From: an uncultured Eubacteriales bacterium
GTDB lineage: Bacteria; Bacillota; Clostridia; Oscillospirales; Oscillospiraceae
Length of the DNA stretch: 7,543 nucleotides
Direction: 5' to 3'
Assembly: GCA_900555795.1 (NCBI GenBank)
Contig: USMP01000058.1
Span: forward strand, 1 to 7,543
Shown here: piece after piece, positions 1 through 6,385 of the stretch
Layout of the letters: every line of letters begins with the position of its first letter
How positions within the stretch are numbered: position 1 is the stretch's first letter
Position numbers and translations under genes: made by a program
Notes under the pieces: model-generated
Database searches by the model: none
The model's input: only the letters and a program-made list of their open reading frames with translations
What the model was told of the DNA's origin: nothing

Positions 1-794
1 TTCTCCCCCAAAAACTCCACACTGGACACCTGGTAGCCCTTGTCGGGCAACAGTTCCCGGGTCTCGCCGCTGGCCACATCGTAGAGGTAGACGCCCTTCA
101 TTCGGTCCATCCGCCGGGTAAAGCGCTCCCCCACGATGGCCACCCGGGTCCCCGCCTGATTCACCCGGTAGGTGAGGGTGTCGAACCAGGGCTCCGTAAC
201 GGGCTCCAGCCGGCCGGAGGCCAGATCATAGGTGAAAAGCCGGGTGCGGTGCTTATCCACGATGCCCTTCCCATCCCGCCAGAAGGGGGACTCGTCGCAC
301 ACCTCCCACTCGCTCTCCAGGGCGTAGGCCGCCAGGGCCTCGTCCTTTTCGGCCTCCGGCAGGGATTCAAAGTCCGGCCGGCTGTTGTCGTGGAAGGTGC
401 TCACCAGGAGTTTGCCCCCCTGCAGGCGGTCAATGGAGGCGTTTTTCAGGGGGATCCGGCAGAGAATCCGGGGCACGCCGCCGGAGGCGGGAATGGCGTA
501 CACCACCGTCAGCAGTTCTCCCCGCCGGACCCTGGCCTGGTCCTGGGCGGTGCCGGAACCGGTGTAGAGGATGGTGTCGTCATCCAGAAAGCAGAAGGAT
601 TTGGGATCGCCCTCCACTGTCAGCCGGGACACCGCCCCCGTCTCCGTATCCAGGGTCCACAGCGCCCGCTTATAGCCGTTGCTCTCCAGATCGGCCCGGG
701 CGGACACCAGCGCCGCGGTCCTCTGGCCCGGGGAAACCTTCAGAAAGGACATACACCGGTAGCGGGTAATATCCTCCGGTCTCAGCGTTGCCAT
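1..794 (-). CDS. S9-family peptidase, copy 1 (partial; C-terminus beyond left edge)
   Basis: Open reading frame from ATG at 794 running off the left edge: 264 complete codons, no stop or frameshift. The translation starts MATLRPEDITRY and aligns without rearrangement to the N-terminal part of the complete S9 peptidase at 801-2807: by hand about 74% identical (196/264) with a single one-residue gap. It is therefore the beta-propeller half of an acylaminoacyl-peptidase/prolyl-oligopeptidase-like enzyme. The propeller of this family gates access of short peptides to a C-terminal alpha/beta-hydrolase domain, which should lie outside the window, so the catalytic triad cannot be checked. No signal peptide or membrane segment is seen, which suggests a cytoplasmic enzyme. 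The start is set by homology with copy 2 and by GGGGAGTGAGGAG just upstream. It begins 6 bases after the stop of copy 2, so co-transcription and probably translational coupling are expected. Confidence 0.93.
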   Translation of the reverse strand, partial: MATLRPEDITRYRCMSFLKVSPGQRTAALVSARADLESNGYKRALWTLDTETGAVSRLTVEGDPKSFCFLDDDTILYTGSGTAQDQARVRRGELLTVVYAIPASGGVPRILCRIPLKNASIDRLQGGKLLVSTFHDNSRPDFESLPEAEKDEALAAYALESEWEVCDESPFWRDGKGIVDKHRTRLFTYDLASGRLEPVTEPWFDTLTYRVNQAGTRVAIVGERFTRRMDRMKGVYLYDVASGETRELLPDKGYQVSSVEFLGE

Positions 795-800
795 ATCTCC

Positions 801-2807
801 TCACTCCCCTTCCGCCTGATTTTTCAGATGCTTGTCCATCCAGCCCATAATCTCCCGCAGACGGCGGACCCGGTTGCGGGGATGGCCGCTTCTGGACAGT
901 TCATGGCTCTCGTTGTGGAACATGCAGAGTTTGGTCTCCACGCCCATGATCTGCAGGGCGGTATACATCTGCACCGCCTCGGCCATGGGGCAGCGGAAGT
1001 CCTCGTAGCTCTGCAGAAACACCGTGGGGGTCTTGACGTTGCGGTAATACTTCAGGGGGGAGCCGTCCCAGGTCTCCTCCAGTTTGTCCCACTTGGGGAC
1101 CTGGGAACTCCAGCTGCTCTCGTCGGACACGCCGAACTGGCTGATGTTGTTGGCGATGGAGCGGCAGGAGGCCGCGGCCTTGAACCGGTCGGTGTGCCCA
1201 ATGATCCAGTTGGTCATAAAGCCGCCGAAGCTGCCGCCGGTAACGCCCAGGCGGCCGGCGTCCACGTCCGGATACTGCTCCAGCACGTGGTCGGTGAAGG
1301 CCATGATATCCTCGTAGTCCTTGGTGCCCTCCTTGGGCAGCGGAGCGGAGAACGCCTCTCCCCGGGAGGCAGAGCCTCTGGGGTTGCAGAAGAACACAAA
1401 GTACCCGTTGGAGGACAGCATCTGCATTTCGTGGATGTAGGCATCCGTATAGGTGGCCCGGGGACCGCCGTGGATCTCCAGCACGCCGGGGTACTTCTTC
1501 CCCTTCTCATAGTTTGCAGGGTAGATGACAAAGCCGTCGATGCGCACGCCGTCGCTGTTAATAAAGGTGGTCAGTTCCGGGCGAATGGGGCTGTAGACGG
1601 TATAGATCTCGTCGTTGAAGCGGCTGATGGGACGGACGGTGCCGTTCTCCACCACGTACAGTTCCTGGGGGCGGCCCTGGTCAAAGCCCACGGCAAACAG
1701 CTTACCGCCCCCCACGGCCATAAACTCCGCCACAAAACTGCGGGGGGTGACGCGCTCCACCTCTCTCCCCTCCTGCCAGACGTTGATGCCCGTGTTGTCG
1801 TCGTAGGAGGTGATATAGAGAAGGCGTTGGGCGTCAGCGTACATGGTATAGCCGCCCCGCATGCGGGAATCGCTGACCCCCTTGAAGCCGTTGTCCTCAG
1901 CAGTGTGCTGGTAGACGGATTTCGCCTCGCCGGTGGCGGGGTCCAGCTGATAGAGGTCGTGGTTGGGGAACCGGCCAAATCCCGGCCAGGGGATGGCGCA
2001 GGAGAGGATTTTGTCCCCCACAAACTCCACGCTGGACACCTGATAGCCCTTGTCAGGCAGCAGTTCCCGGGTCTCGCCGCTGGCCACATCGTAGAGGTAG
2101 ACGCCCTTCATCCGGGCCATGCGGCCCTGGAAGAGCTCGCCCACAATGGCCACCTGGGTCCCCGCCCGGTTTACCCGATAGGTCAGGGTGTCAAACCAGG
2201 GCTCCGTGACGGCCTCCAGCCGGCCGGAGGCCAGGTCATAGGTGAAAAGCCGGGTGCGCTTGCCGTCCACCATCCCCCGGGAATCCCGGCGGAAGGGGCT
2301 CTCGGTGCACACGTCCCACTCCTTCTGCTCCTGGGTATAGGCGGCCAGGGCGGCCACTCGCTCCGCCTCCGGCATGGCCTCAAAGTCCGGGCGGCGGTTG
2401 TCGTAAAAGCTGCTCACCAGCAGACGCCCGCCGGACAGGGCCTCAATGGCGGCGCCGGACAGGGGAATGCGGCAGCGGATTTGGGCCTCGCCGCCGGAGG
2501 CGGGAATGGCGTACACCACCGTCAGCAGTTCTCCCCGCCGGATCCGCTCCTGATCCTCCGCCGTGCCGGAGCCGGTGAAGAGGATGGTGTCGTCATCCAA
2601 AAAGCAGTAGGAGCGGGGATTGCCGGTGTCCGTCAGCTTCGTCACCTGCTCACTGGCTGTATCCAGGGTCCAGAGGGCATTGTCGTAGCCGTTGGTCTCC
2701 AGATTGGCCCGGGCGGCGCACAGCACGCCGGTGCGTCCGGAGGGGGACACCTTCAGGGAGGACAGGAACTGGTAGCGGGTAATGTCCTCCGGTCTCAGCG
2801 TCGCCAT
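801..2807 (-). CDS. S9-family serine peptidase (acylaminoacyl-peptidase/prolyl-oligopeptidase type), copy 2
   Basis: A 668-residue protein, a normal length for the S9C group, which hydrolyses short peptides or N-blocked peptides. Residues about 1-400 form the predicted beta-propeller (repeated phrases such as LFTYDLASG and VYLYDVASGE). From about 410 an alpha/beta-hydrolase domain follows, with HGGP at 446-449 (oxyanion region). Nucleophile Ser526 lies in GGSFGG, Asp603 in SYEDFRCP and His635 in NESHELSRSG, so the triad looks intact and the enzyme should be active. There is no signal sequence, so it is probably cytoplasmic. I chose ATG 2807 over an upstream in-frame ATG at 2840 because copy 1 starts with the same MATLRPEDITRY and a GGGAGGGAG ribosome site lies just upstream, inside the end of pepT. 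Only one base separates it from the pepT stop. The exact peptide substrate cannot be read from sequence. Confidence 0.96.
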   Translation of the reverse strand: MATLRPEDITRYQFLSSLKVSPSGRTGVLCAARANLETNGYDNALWTLDTASEQVTKLTDTGNPRSYCFLDDDTILFTGSGTAEDQERIRRGELLTVVYAIPASGGEAQIRCRIPLSGAAIEALSGGRLLVSSFYDNRRPDFEAMPEAERVAALAAYTQEQKEWDVCTESPFRRDSRGMVDGKRTRLFTYDLASGRLEAVTEPWFDTLTYRVNRAGTQVAIVGELFQGRMARMKGVYLYDVASGETRELLPDKGYQVSSVEFVGDKILSCAIPWPGFGRFPNHDLYQLDPATGEAKSVYQHTAEDNGFKGVSDSRMRGGYTMYADAQRLLYITSYDDNTGINVWQEGREVERVTPRSFVAEFMAVGGGKLFAVGFDQGRPQELYVVENGTVRPISRFNDEIYTVYSPIRPELTTFINSDGVRIDGFVIYPANYEKGKKYPGVLEIHGGPRATYTDAYIHEMQMLSSNGYFVFFCNPRGSASRGEAFSAPLPKEGTKDYEDIMAFTDHVLEQYPDVDAGRLGVTGGSFGGFMTNWIIGHTDRFKAAASCRSIANNISQFGVSDESSWSSQVPKWDKLEETWDGSPLKYYRNVKTPTVFLQSYEDFRCPMAEAVQMYTALQIMGVETKLCMFHNESHELSRSGHPRNRVRRLREIMGWMDKHLKNQAEGE

Positions 2808-2808
2808 A

Positions 2809-4041
2809 TCACTTCTCCCTCCCCGCGTACTGGCCGGCAATGCTCACCAGAGCATCGGCCATTTTCTCCAGAGACTGGACAGAGACAAACTCATACTCCG
2901 AGTGGGCGTTATGGCCGCCGGTGGGCAGGTTGGGGCAGGGCAGGCCCATGAAGGCCAGCAGCACACCGTCGGTGCAGCCGCGGATGGGCAGCACCTGGGG
3001 ATCCACGCCCACATCCCGCATAGCCTGCTCGGCGGAGGTAATGAGGTGCATATGGGGCTCAATCTTCTGGCGCATATTGTAGTAGCTGTCCTGAATGGAA
3101 ACCTCCACCAGATCCCGGCCGTACATAGCGTTGATATGCTGGGCGATCCGCTGCAGCTGCTCCTTCATCCGGGCAAACTTGGCATCGTCGTGCTCCCGGA
3201 TGAGGTATTTCATGGTGGTCTCCCCCAGGGTGCCCTGCATGTTGTCCAGATAGAAGAAGCCCTCATAGCCGGTGGTATACTCCGGGGCCTGGGCCGCCGG
3301 CAGCATCCGGTGGAACTCCATGGCCACGGTCTGGGAGTTGATCATCTTGCCCTTGGCGGAGCCGGTGTGAGCCTTCACGCCCCGGACGGTGACAGTGGCG
3401 GAGGCCCCGTTGAAGTTCTCATACTGGATCTTGCCCAGGTAGCCGCCGTCCACCGTGTAGCCGTAGTCCGCCTTCAGCACACCCGCGTCAAACTTCTTGG
3501 TGCTCCGGCCAATTTCCTCGTCAGGCATGAACACGACCTCAATCTCGCCGTGCTGCAGGCTGTCGTCGTGGAGCAGGCGGTCCGCCATGGTGAGGATCTC
3601 GGCAATGCCAGCCTTGTCGTCCGCCCCCAGCAGGGTGGTGCCGTCGGTGACGATGAGGGTCTGGCCCTTGTACCAGGCCAGTTCCGGATACTGGGCCACG
3701 CGCATATACATGCCCTTCTCCTCATTGAGGAGAATGTCGCCGCCGTCATAGTTCTCAATGAGGCGGGGCTTCACATCCCTGCCCGAGGCGGCGGGGGAGG
3801 TGTCCAGGTGGGAGACGAACGCCAGCACGGGCCCCTTGCCGCCGTTATTGGCGGGGATGGTGCCGTAGACATAGCAGTTCTCATCCATGCGGGCATCAGC
3901 AATCCCCATGCCCTTCATCTCCTCCACCAGGTACCGGGCAAAAACACCCTGGCCCGGCGTGCTGGGGAAGGTGTCGCTCTTACCGCTGGAGGTGGTGTCA
4001 AATGTCACATAGTGTAGAAACCGCTGCAATACATTCTGCAT
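2809..4041 (-). CDS. pepT: Peptidase T (tripeptide aminopeptidase, M20B zinc peptidase)
   Basis: A 410-residue protein close in length and sequence to E. coli PepT (408 aa, compared from memory). PepT is a cytoplasmic di-zinc enzyme that removes the N-terminal residue of tripeptides. Predicted metal and catalytic residues are all present: His78 and Asp80 in SHLDTSP, Asp141 in GADDKAG, Glu175-Glu176 in PDEEIG, Asp198 in YTVDGG, and His380 in GGHNAHSEYEF. Other family signatures are PSTPGQG, ENYDGGDI, TGYEGFF and IQDSYYNM. A GTG at 4062 would give a protein 7 residues longer, but ATG 4041 starts MQNVLQRFLHYV, matching the family start, and has AGAGAG just upstream, so I prefer it. The gene starts 27 bases after the RidA-like stop and ends one base before the S9 start codon, so it sits mid-operon among peptide-degrading genes. 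Confidence 0.97.
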   Translation of the reverse strand: MQNVLQRFLHYVTFDTTSSGKSDTFPSTPGQGVFARYLVEEMKGMGIADARMDENCYVYGTIPANNGGKGPVLAFVSHLDTSPAASGRDVKPRLIENYDGGDILLNEEKGMYMRVAQYPELAWYKGQTLIVTDGTTLLGADDKAGIAEILTMADRLLHDDSLQHGEIEVVFMPDEEIGRSTKKFDAGVLKADYGYTVDGGYLGKIQYENFNGASATVTVRGVKAHTGSAKGKMINSQTVAMEFHRMLPAAQAPEYTTGYEGFFYLDNMQGTLGETTMKYLIREHDDAKFARMKEQLQRIAQHINAMYGRDLVEVSIQDSYYNMRQKIEPHMHLITSAEQAMRDVGVDPQVLPIRGCTDGVLLAFMGLPCPNLPTGGHNAHSEYEFVSVQSLEKMADALVSIAGQYAGREK

Positions 4042-4068
4042 CTCAATCTCTCTTTCATCCACGCCGGT

Positions 4069-4443
4069 TCAGCCGTCCACCTTGGCGGCGATCATGGTCA
4101 TGTACAGCTTGTAGCACTCCGCAATGGTGGTGCCCACGATGACGGAACGGGGGGGCTGGAAGCCCTGGTCGATCCAGGCGTCCCAGGCCTCGTTCAGTTC
4201 GCCGATTTCGGCGGCGTCCCGGATGACGCAGGTGACGCTGATGATGTGGTGCTTGTCGGAGCCAAACTGAACCAGCAGTTCCTCATAACGCTTCAGCAGC
4301 GCCGCCGCCTGCTCCTTCATGGACATTTCCGCCTTGCTGGCGCCCGCCGCAATGTGGGGCTCAAAGTACAAAATGCCGTTGCACTCGCTCAAGCGGCTGC
4401 ACCGCTGAGCGGGCTTCGCGTCGTGATAAATTACCTCTGCCAT
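4069..4443 (-). CDS. RidA/YjgF-family protein, divergent (124 aa)
   Basis: A 124-residue protein, typical for the RidA (YjgF/YER057c/UK114) fold, which forms trimers. Canonical RidA hydrolyses reactive enamine/imine intermediates made by PLP enzymes. Family features are the helix with KEQAAALLKRYEELL, the strand ISVTCVIRDAAEIGELNEAWDAW, and PPRSVIVG, where Arg99 matches the substrate-carboxylate arginine of E. coli RidA (Arg105). It diverges elsewhere: the usual SGQIP segment is replaced by YFEPHIA, and the C-terminal VEIEAIA-like motif reads LYMTMIAA with Thr116 at the place of the E. coli glutamate (Glu120). Deaminase activity is thus uncertain, and a ligand-binding or different hydrolytic role is possible. 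ATG 4443 is preferred over an upstream in-frame ATG at 4467 because AAAGGAGG lies 8 bases before it. It lies between the aldehyde dehydrogenase and pepT on the same strand. Confidence 0.9.
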   Translation of the reverse strand: MAEVIYHDAKPAQRCSRLSECNGILYFEPHIAAGASKAEMSMKEQAAALLKRYEELLVQFGSDKHHIISVTCVIRDAAEIGELNEAWDAWIDQGFQPPRSVIVGTTIAECYKLYMTMIAAKVDG

Positions 4444-4544
4444 ATCATTTTCCTCCTTTATAACCACCGCTTTCCGCGGATAGTTTCCTCATTTTACAGG
4501 GGGGCGCCCCCTTGAAAAAATTTTTCCTGTTCAGCCCTTTTCCA
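4444..4544 (-). other. Intercistronic gap with a GC palindrome
   Basis: A 101-base gap between the aldehyde dehydrogenase stop and the RidA-like start, much longer than the other gaps in the operon. It contains a perfect palindrome GGGGGCGCCCCC (4500-4511), extended imperfectly by flanking CA/TG and T/A runs, and a small CCGC-GGAAA-GCGG hairpin (4472-4484). No T-run follows the GC palindrome in the minus-strand transcript, so it is not a convincing terminator. It could act as an mRNA stabiliser or processing site, or be neutral. No open reading frame or promoter is evident. Confidence 0.5.
4452..4459 (-). promoter_or_regulatory. Strong ribosome binding site of the RidA-like gene
   Basis: AAAGGAGG on the minus strand, 8 bases upstream of ATG 4443. 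It decides the start codon. It is the best Shine-Dalgarno match in the operon, suggesting independent and efficient translation after the 101-base gap. Confidence 0.85.
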
Positions 4545-6059
4545 TTACATGCTACCGCCCACGGAGCCCTCCCAGGTGTCCACCTTGGCCCCGGCGTCCT
4601 TTTTGGTGTCAAACCAGTGGGTGGTGACGGCCTTGGTCTCCGTAAAGAAGCGGACGCCGTCCTTCCCCAACACATGGAGGTCCCCGAAGAAGGAGTCCTT
4701 GTGGCCGCTGAAGGCAAAGATGCCCACCGGCACCGGGATGCCCACGTTGATACCCACCATGCCGCCGTGGGTCCGGCGGGCAAACTCCCGGCTGTAGTAG
4801 CCGCTCTCCGTGTAAATCACGGAGCCGTTGGCAAAGGGATTGGCGTTCATGATGGCCAGGCCCTCCTCAAAGTCCCGGCAGCGCTTGATGCACAGCACCG
4901 GCCCAAAGATCTCCTCCCGGCCCACGCGCATCTCCTCGGTCACGCCGTCCAGCACCGTGGGCCCCAGGTAGAAGCCCTTCTCATAGCCCGGCACCGTCAC
5001 GCTCCGGCCGTCCAGCACCAGGCGGGCGCCCTCCTGAAGCCCCGTCTCAATCCACTGGAGCACCCGCTGCCGGTGGGCCTCGTCCACCACTGGGCCCAGG
5101 TCCGTTGTCTTGTCATAGGCGGGACCAACCTTCAGTTCCCCGGCGTACCGGCAGATCAGTTCCACCAGCCTGTCGGCAATGCTCTCCTGGGCCACCACCA
5201 CCGGCAGGGCCATGCACCGCTCGCCGGCGCAGCCAAAGGCGGAGTTGATGATGCCCCGGGCAGTGCGCTCCAGGTTGGCGTCCTCCAGGACCAGCGCATG
5301 GTTTTTGGCCTCCGTCTGGGCCTGAACCCGCTTGCCGTGGGAGGCGGCCACACCGTAGATGTGCCGGCCTACGCCGGTGGTGCCTACAAAGCAGACGCCC
5401 TTTACGTCCGGGTGGGTCAAAAACAGTTCCGATTCCTTGCGGGTGCAGGTAACGATATTCAGCACGCCGTCCGGCAGCCCCGCCTCCTGCCACAACTCCG
5501 CGCAGCGCAGGCTGGTCAGGGGCGTCTTGGAGGCGGCCTTGATCACCAGGGTGTTGCCGGTGGCGATACACAGGGGCGCCATCCAGCCCATGGGGATCAT
5601 GCCGGGGAAGTTAAAGGGAGCGATACCGGCAAATACACCCAGGGGCTCCCGGTAGGAGACGGTGTCGTAGCCTCTGGAGGTGTCCATCAGGCTTTCGCCC
5701 ATGATCAGCGAGGGGGTGCCCACCGCCAATTCAACAGGCTCCTTTACCTTGGCGATATCCCCGGCGGACTCCGCCCAGTTCTTTCCGTGCTCCCTGGCGC
5801 AGAGTTCCGTCAGTTCGTCAAAGTGCTGGTTCAGCAGTTCTCTAAAGCGATAAAGAATCTGGGTGCGCTTCATTACCGGCGTATCCCGCCAAGCCGGAAA
5901 GGCCCGGCTGGCACAGGCAATGGCGTACTCCACTTCCTCCGGCGTACAGCTGGGGATCTCCGCCTGCACCTCTCCCGTGCTGGGGTTGTACACCGGCGTA
6001 TACCGGCCCGACTTCGTCTCCAACCACTGCCCACCGGCAAAATACTGCATCCGTCTCAT
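4545..6059 (-). CDS. mmsA: CoA-acylating methylmalonate/malonate-semialdehyde dehydrogenase family protein
   Basis: A 504-residue aldehyde dehydrogenase of the MmsA/IolA branch, which oxidises (methyl)malonate semialdehyde with NAD and CoA to propionyl- or acetyl-CoA plus CO2. Catalytic Cys282 lies in AGERCMA and Asn150 in APFNFPG. The TEAKNH segment lacks the general-base glutamate of hydrolytic ALDHs, as in other CoA-acylating members. Three features are atypical when compared from memory with B. subtilis IolA: Lys104 where IolA has Arg107 (substrate carboxylate), KAAS at 174-177 instead of KPSE (the coenzyme ribose site, which may favour NADP), and one extra residue in PMGWMAP. Substrate and coenzyme may therefore differ from textbook MmsA. 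ATG 6059 is preceded by GGAGGAG with somewhat long spacing; Met4 is an alternative. It is the first gene of the operon, divergent from iclR. Confidence 0.9.
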   Translation of the reverse strand: MRRMQYFAGGQWLETKSGRYTPVYNPSTGEVQAEIPSCTPEEVEYAIACASRAFPAWRDTPVMKRTQILYRFRELLNQHFDELTELCAREHGKNWAESAGDIAKVKEPVELAVGTPSLIMGESLMDTSRGYDTVSYREPLGVFAGIAPFNFPGMIPMGWMAPLCIATGNTLVIKAASKTPLTSLRCAELWQEAGLPDGVLNIVTCTRKESELFLTHPDVKGVCFVGTTGVGRHIYGVAASHGKRVQAQTEAKNHALVLEDANLERTARGIINSAFGCAGERCMALPVVVAQESIADRLVELICRYAGELKVGPAYDKTTDLGPVVDEAHRQRVLQWIETGLQEGARLVLDGRSVTVPGYEKGFYLGPTVLDGVTEEMRVGREEIFGPVLCIKRCRDFEEGLAIMNANPFANGSVIYTESGYYSREFARRTHGGMVGINVGIPVPVGIFAFSGHKDSFFGDLHVLGKDGVRFFTETKAVTTHWFDTKKDAGAKVDTWEGSVGGSM

Positions 6060-6095
6060 AGTTGCTCTCAGTCTCCTCCATCATTGTACTGGTTT

Positions 6096-6115
6096 TGTAA
6101 TTTACTAAAATTACA
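6096..6115. repeat. Inverted repeat TGTAATTT-N4-AAATTACA in the mmsA leader
   Basis: Perfect 8-base arms around ACTA. It lies between the predicted operon transcription start (about 6166) and the mmsA start codon, about 40 bases upstream of the ATG. It could be an operator for another regulator or a weak RNA hairpin. It does not match the N6 architecture of the two repeats at 6134 and 6240. Confidence 0.55.
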
Positions 6116-6133
6116 TTTTGATTTTCCATCATT

Positions 6134-6159
6134 AATTTCGAATATCATAATTCAATATT
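6134..6159. promoter_or_regulatory. Operator-like inverted repeat 1 (AATTTCGAAT-N6-ATTCAATATT)
   Basis: Two 10-base half-sites separated by 6 bases, 8 of 10 positions complementary. Its half-sites match those of the repeat at 6240-6265 at 18 of 20 positions with the same N6 spacer. It falls just downstream of the predicted minus-strand transcription start (about +8 to +33), a position suited to repression of the operon. The divergent IclR-family protein is the natural candidate to bind it, which is an inference. Confidence 0.55.
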
Positions 6160-6172
6160 CTTTTATAGTCTA

Positions 6173-6201
6173 ATACTACCATAAATGACATTTTTAGTCA
6201 A
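6173..6201 (-). promoter_or_regulatory. Predicted sigma-A promoter of the mmsA-peptidase operon
   Basis: On the minus strand, TTGACT (6201-6196), a 17-base spacer, then TAGTAT (6178-6173) preceded by TGG, giving an extended -10. The -35 matches consensus at 5 of 6 and the -10 at 4 of 6. The predicted start is A at about 6166, giving a leader of about 107 bases. In such an AT-rich region other -10 candidates exist, so the assignment is tentative. Confidence 0.55.
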
Positions 6202-6224
6202 TATGTTTTTTTATATTTTGACTA
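6195..6224. repeat. Inverted repeat TAGTCAA-N16-TTGACTA overlapping the -35
   Basis: Perfect 7-base arms at 6195-6201 and 6218-6224, extendable inward as AT-rich partial pairing (AAT...ATT). The left arm coincides with the predicted minus-strand -35 element. It could be a protein site, or chance symmetry in AT-rich DNA. Confidence 0.4.
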
Positions 6225-6239
6225 TTTTTATGTAATATC

Positions 6240-6265
6240 AATTTTGAATTTTGTTATTCAAAATT
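6240..6265. promoter_or_regulatory. Operator-like inverted repeat 2 (AATTTTGAAT-N6-ATTCAAAATT)
   Basis: A perfect inverted repeat with 10-base arms and a 6-base spacer, centred about 74 bases upstream of the predicted iclR transcription start and 106 bases (about 10 helical turns) from the centre of repeat 1. It is the best palindrome of the control region and a strong candidate binding site for the divergent IclR-family regulator. Confidence 0.6.
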
Positions 6266-6291
6266 TAATTTTAATATAATTTATTTTTCTG

Positions 6292-6320
6292 TTGACATCT
6301 CATATATTTCCAGATAAAAT
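6292..6320 (+). promoter_or_regulatory. Predicted sigma-A promoter of iclR
   Basis: TTGACA (6292-6297, perfect consensus), a 17-base spacer, then TAAAAT (6315-6320, 5 of 6). The predicted start is about 6326, giving a 5' leader of about 135 bases before the iclR ATG. Confidence 0.8.
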
Positions 6321-6385
6321 AACGAATGTGGTATGTGATGGATTTTCAATTTTTGCAGGTTTGTCTCCCAATTGCGTTAGTTCAC

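Noticed and set aside
249..2951. A 900-codon plus-strand open frame antisense to both S9 peptidases
   Set aside because: Its translation is low-complexity, rich in Gly, His, Val and Ala, with no recognisable domain. The opposite strand encodes clear paralogous peptidases with catalytic motifs. Stop-poor antisense frames are common in GC-rich DNA.
4042..4062. GTG 4062 as the start of pepT
   Set aside because: It adds 7 residues not found in the family, and ATG 4041 aligns with the PepT start and has a purine-rich ribosome site.
4500..4511. The GC palindrome as a transcription terminator
   Set aside because: No T-run follows it in the minus-strand transcript and its centre leaves no loop; no plus-strand gene ends there.
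4069..6059. The mmsA gene as part of an inositol (iol) catabolic cluster
   Set aside because: No other iol gene is present; the neighbours are peptidases and an IclR regulator, and the enzyme differs from IolA at key positions.
6096..6115. The palindrome as a TnrA/GlnR nitrogen-control box (TGTNA-N7-TNACA)
   Set aside because: The spacing between TGTAA and TTACA is 10, not 7.
4512..6173. A 553-codon plus-strand open frame antisense to mmsA, and a similar one at 2782-4017 antisense to pepT
   Set aside because: They mirror the GC-biased codons of the true genes, show no domain, and lack promoter or ribosome-site support.
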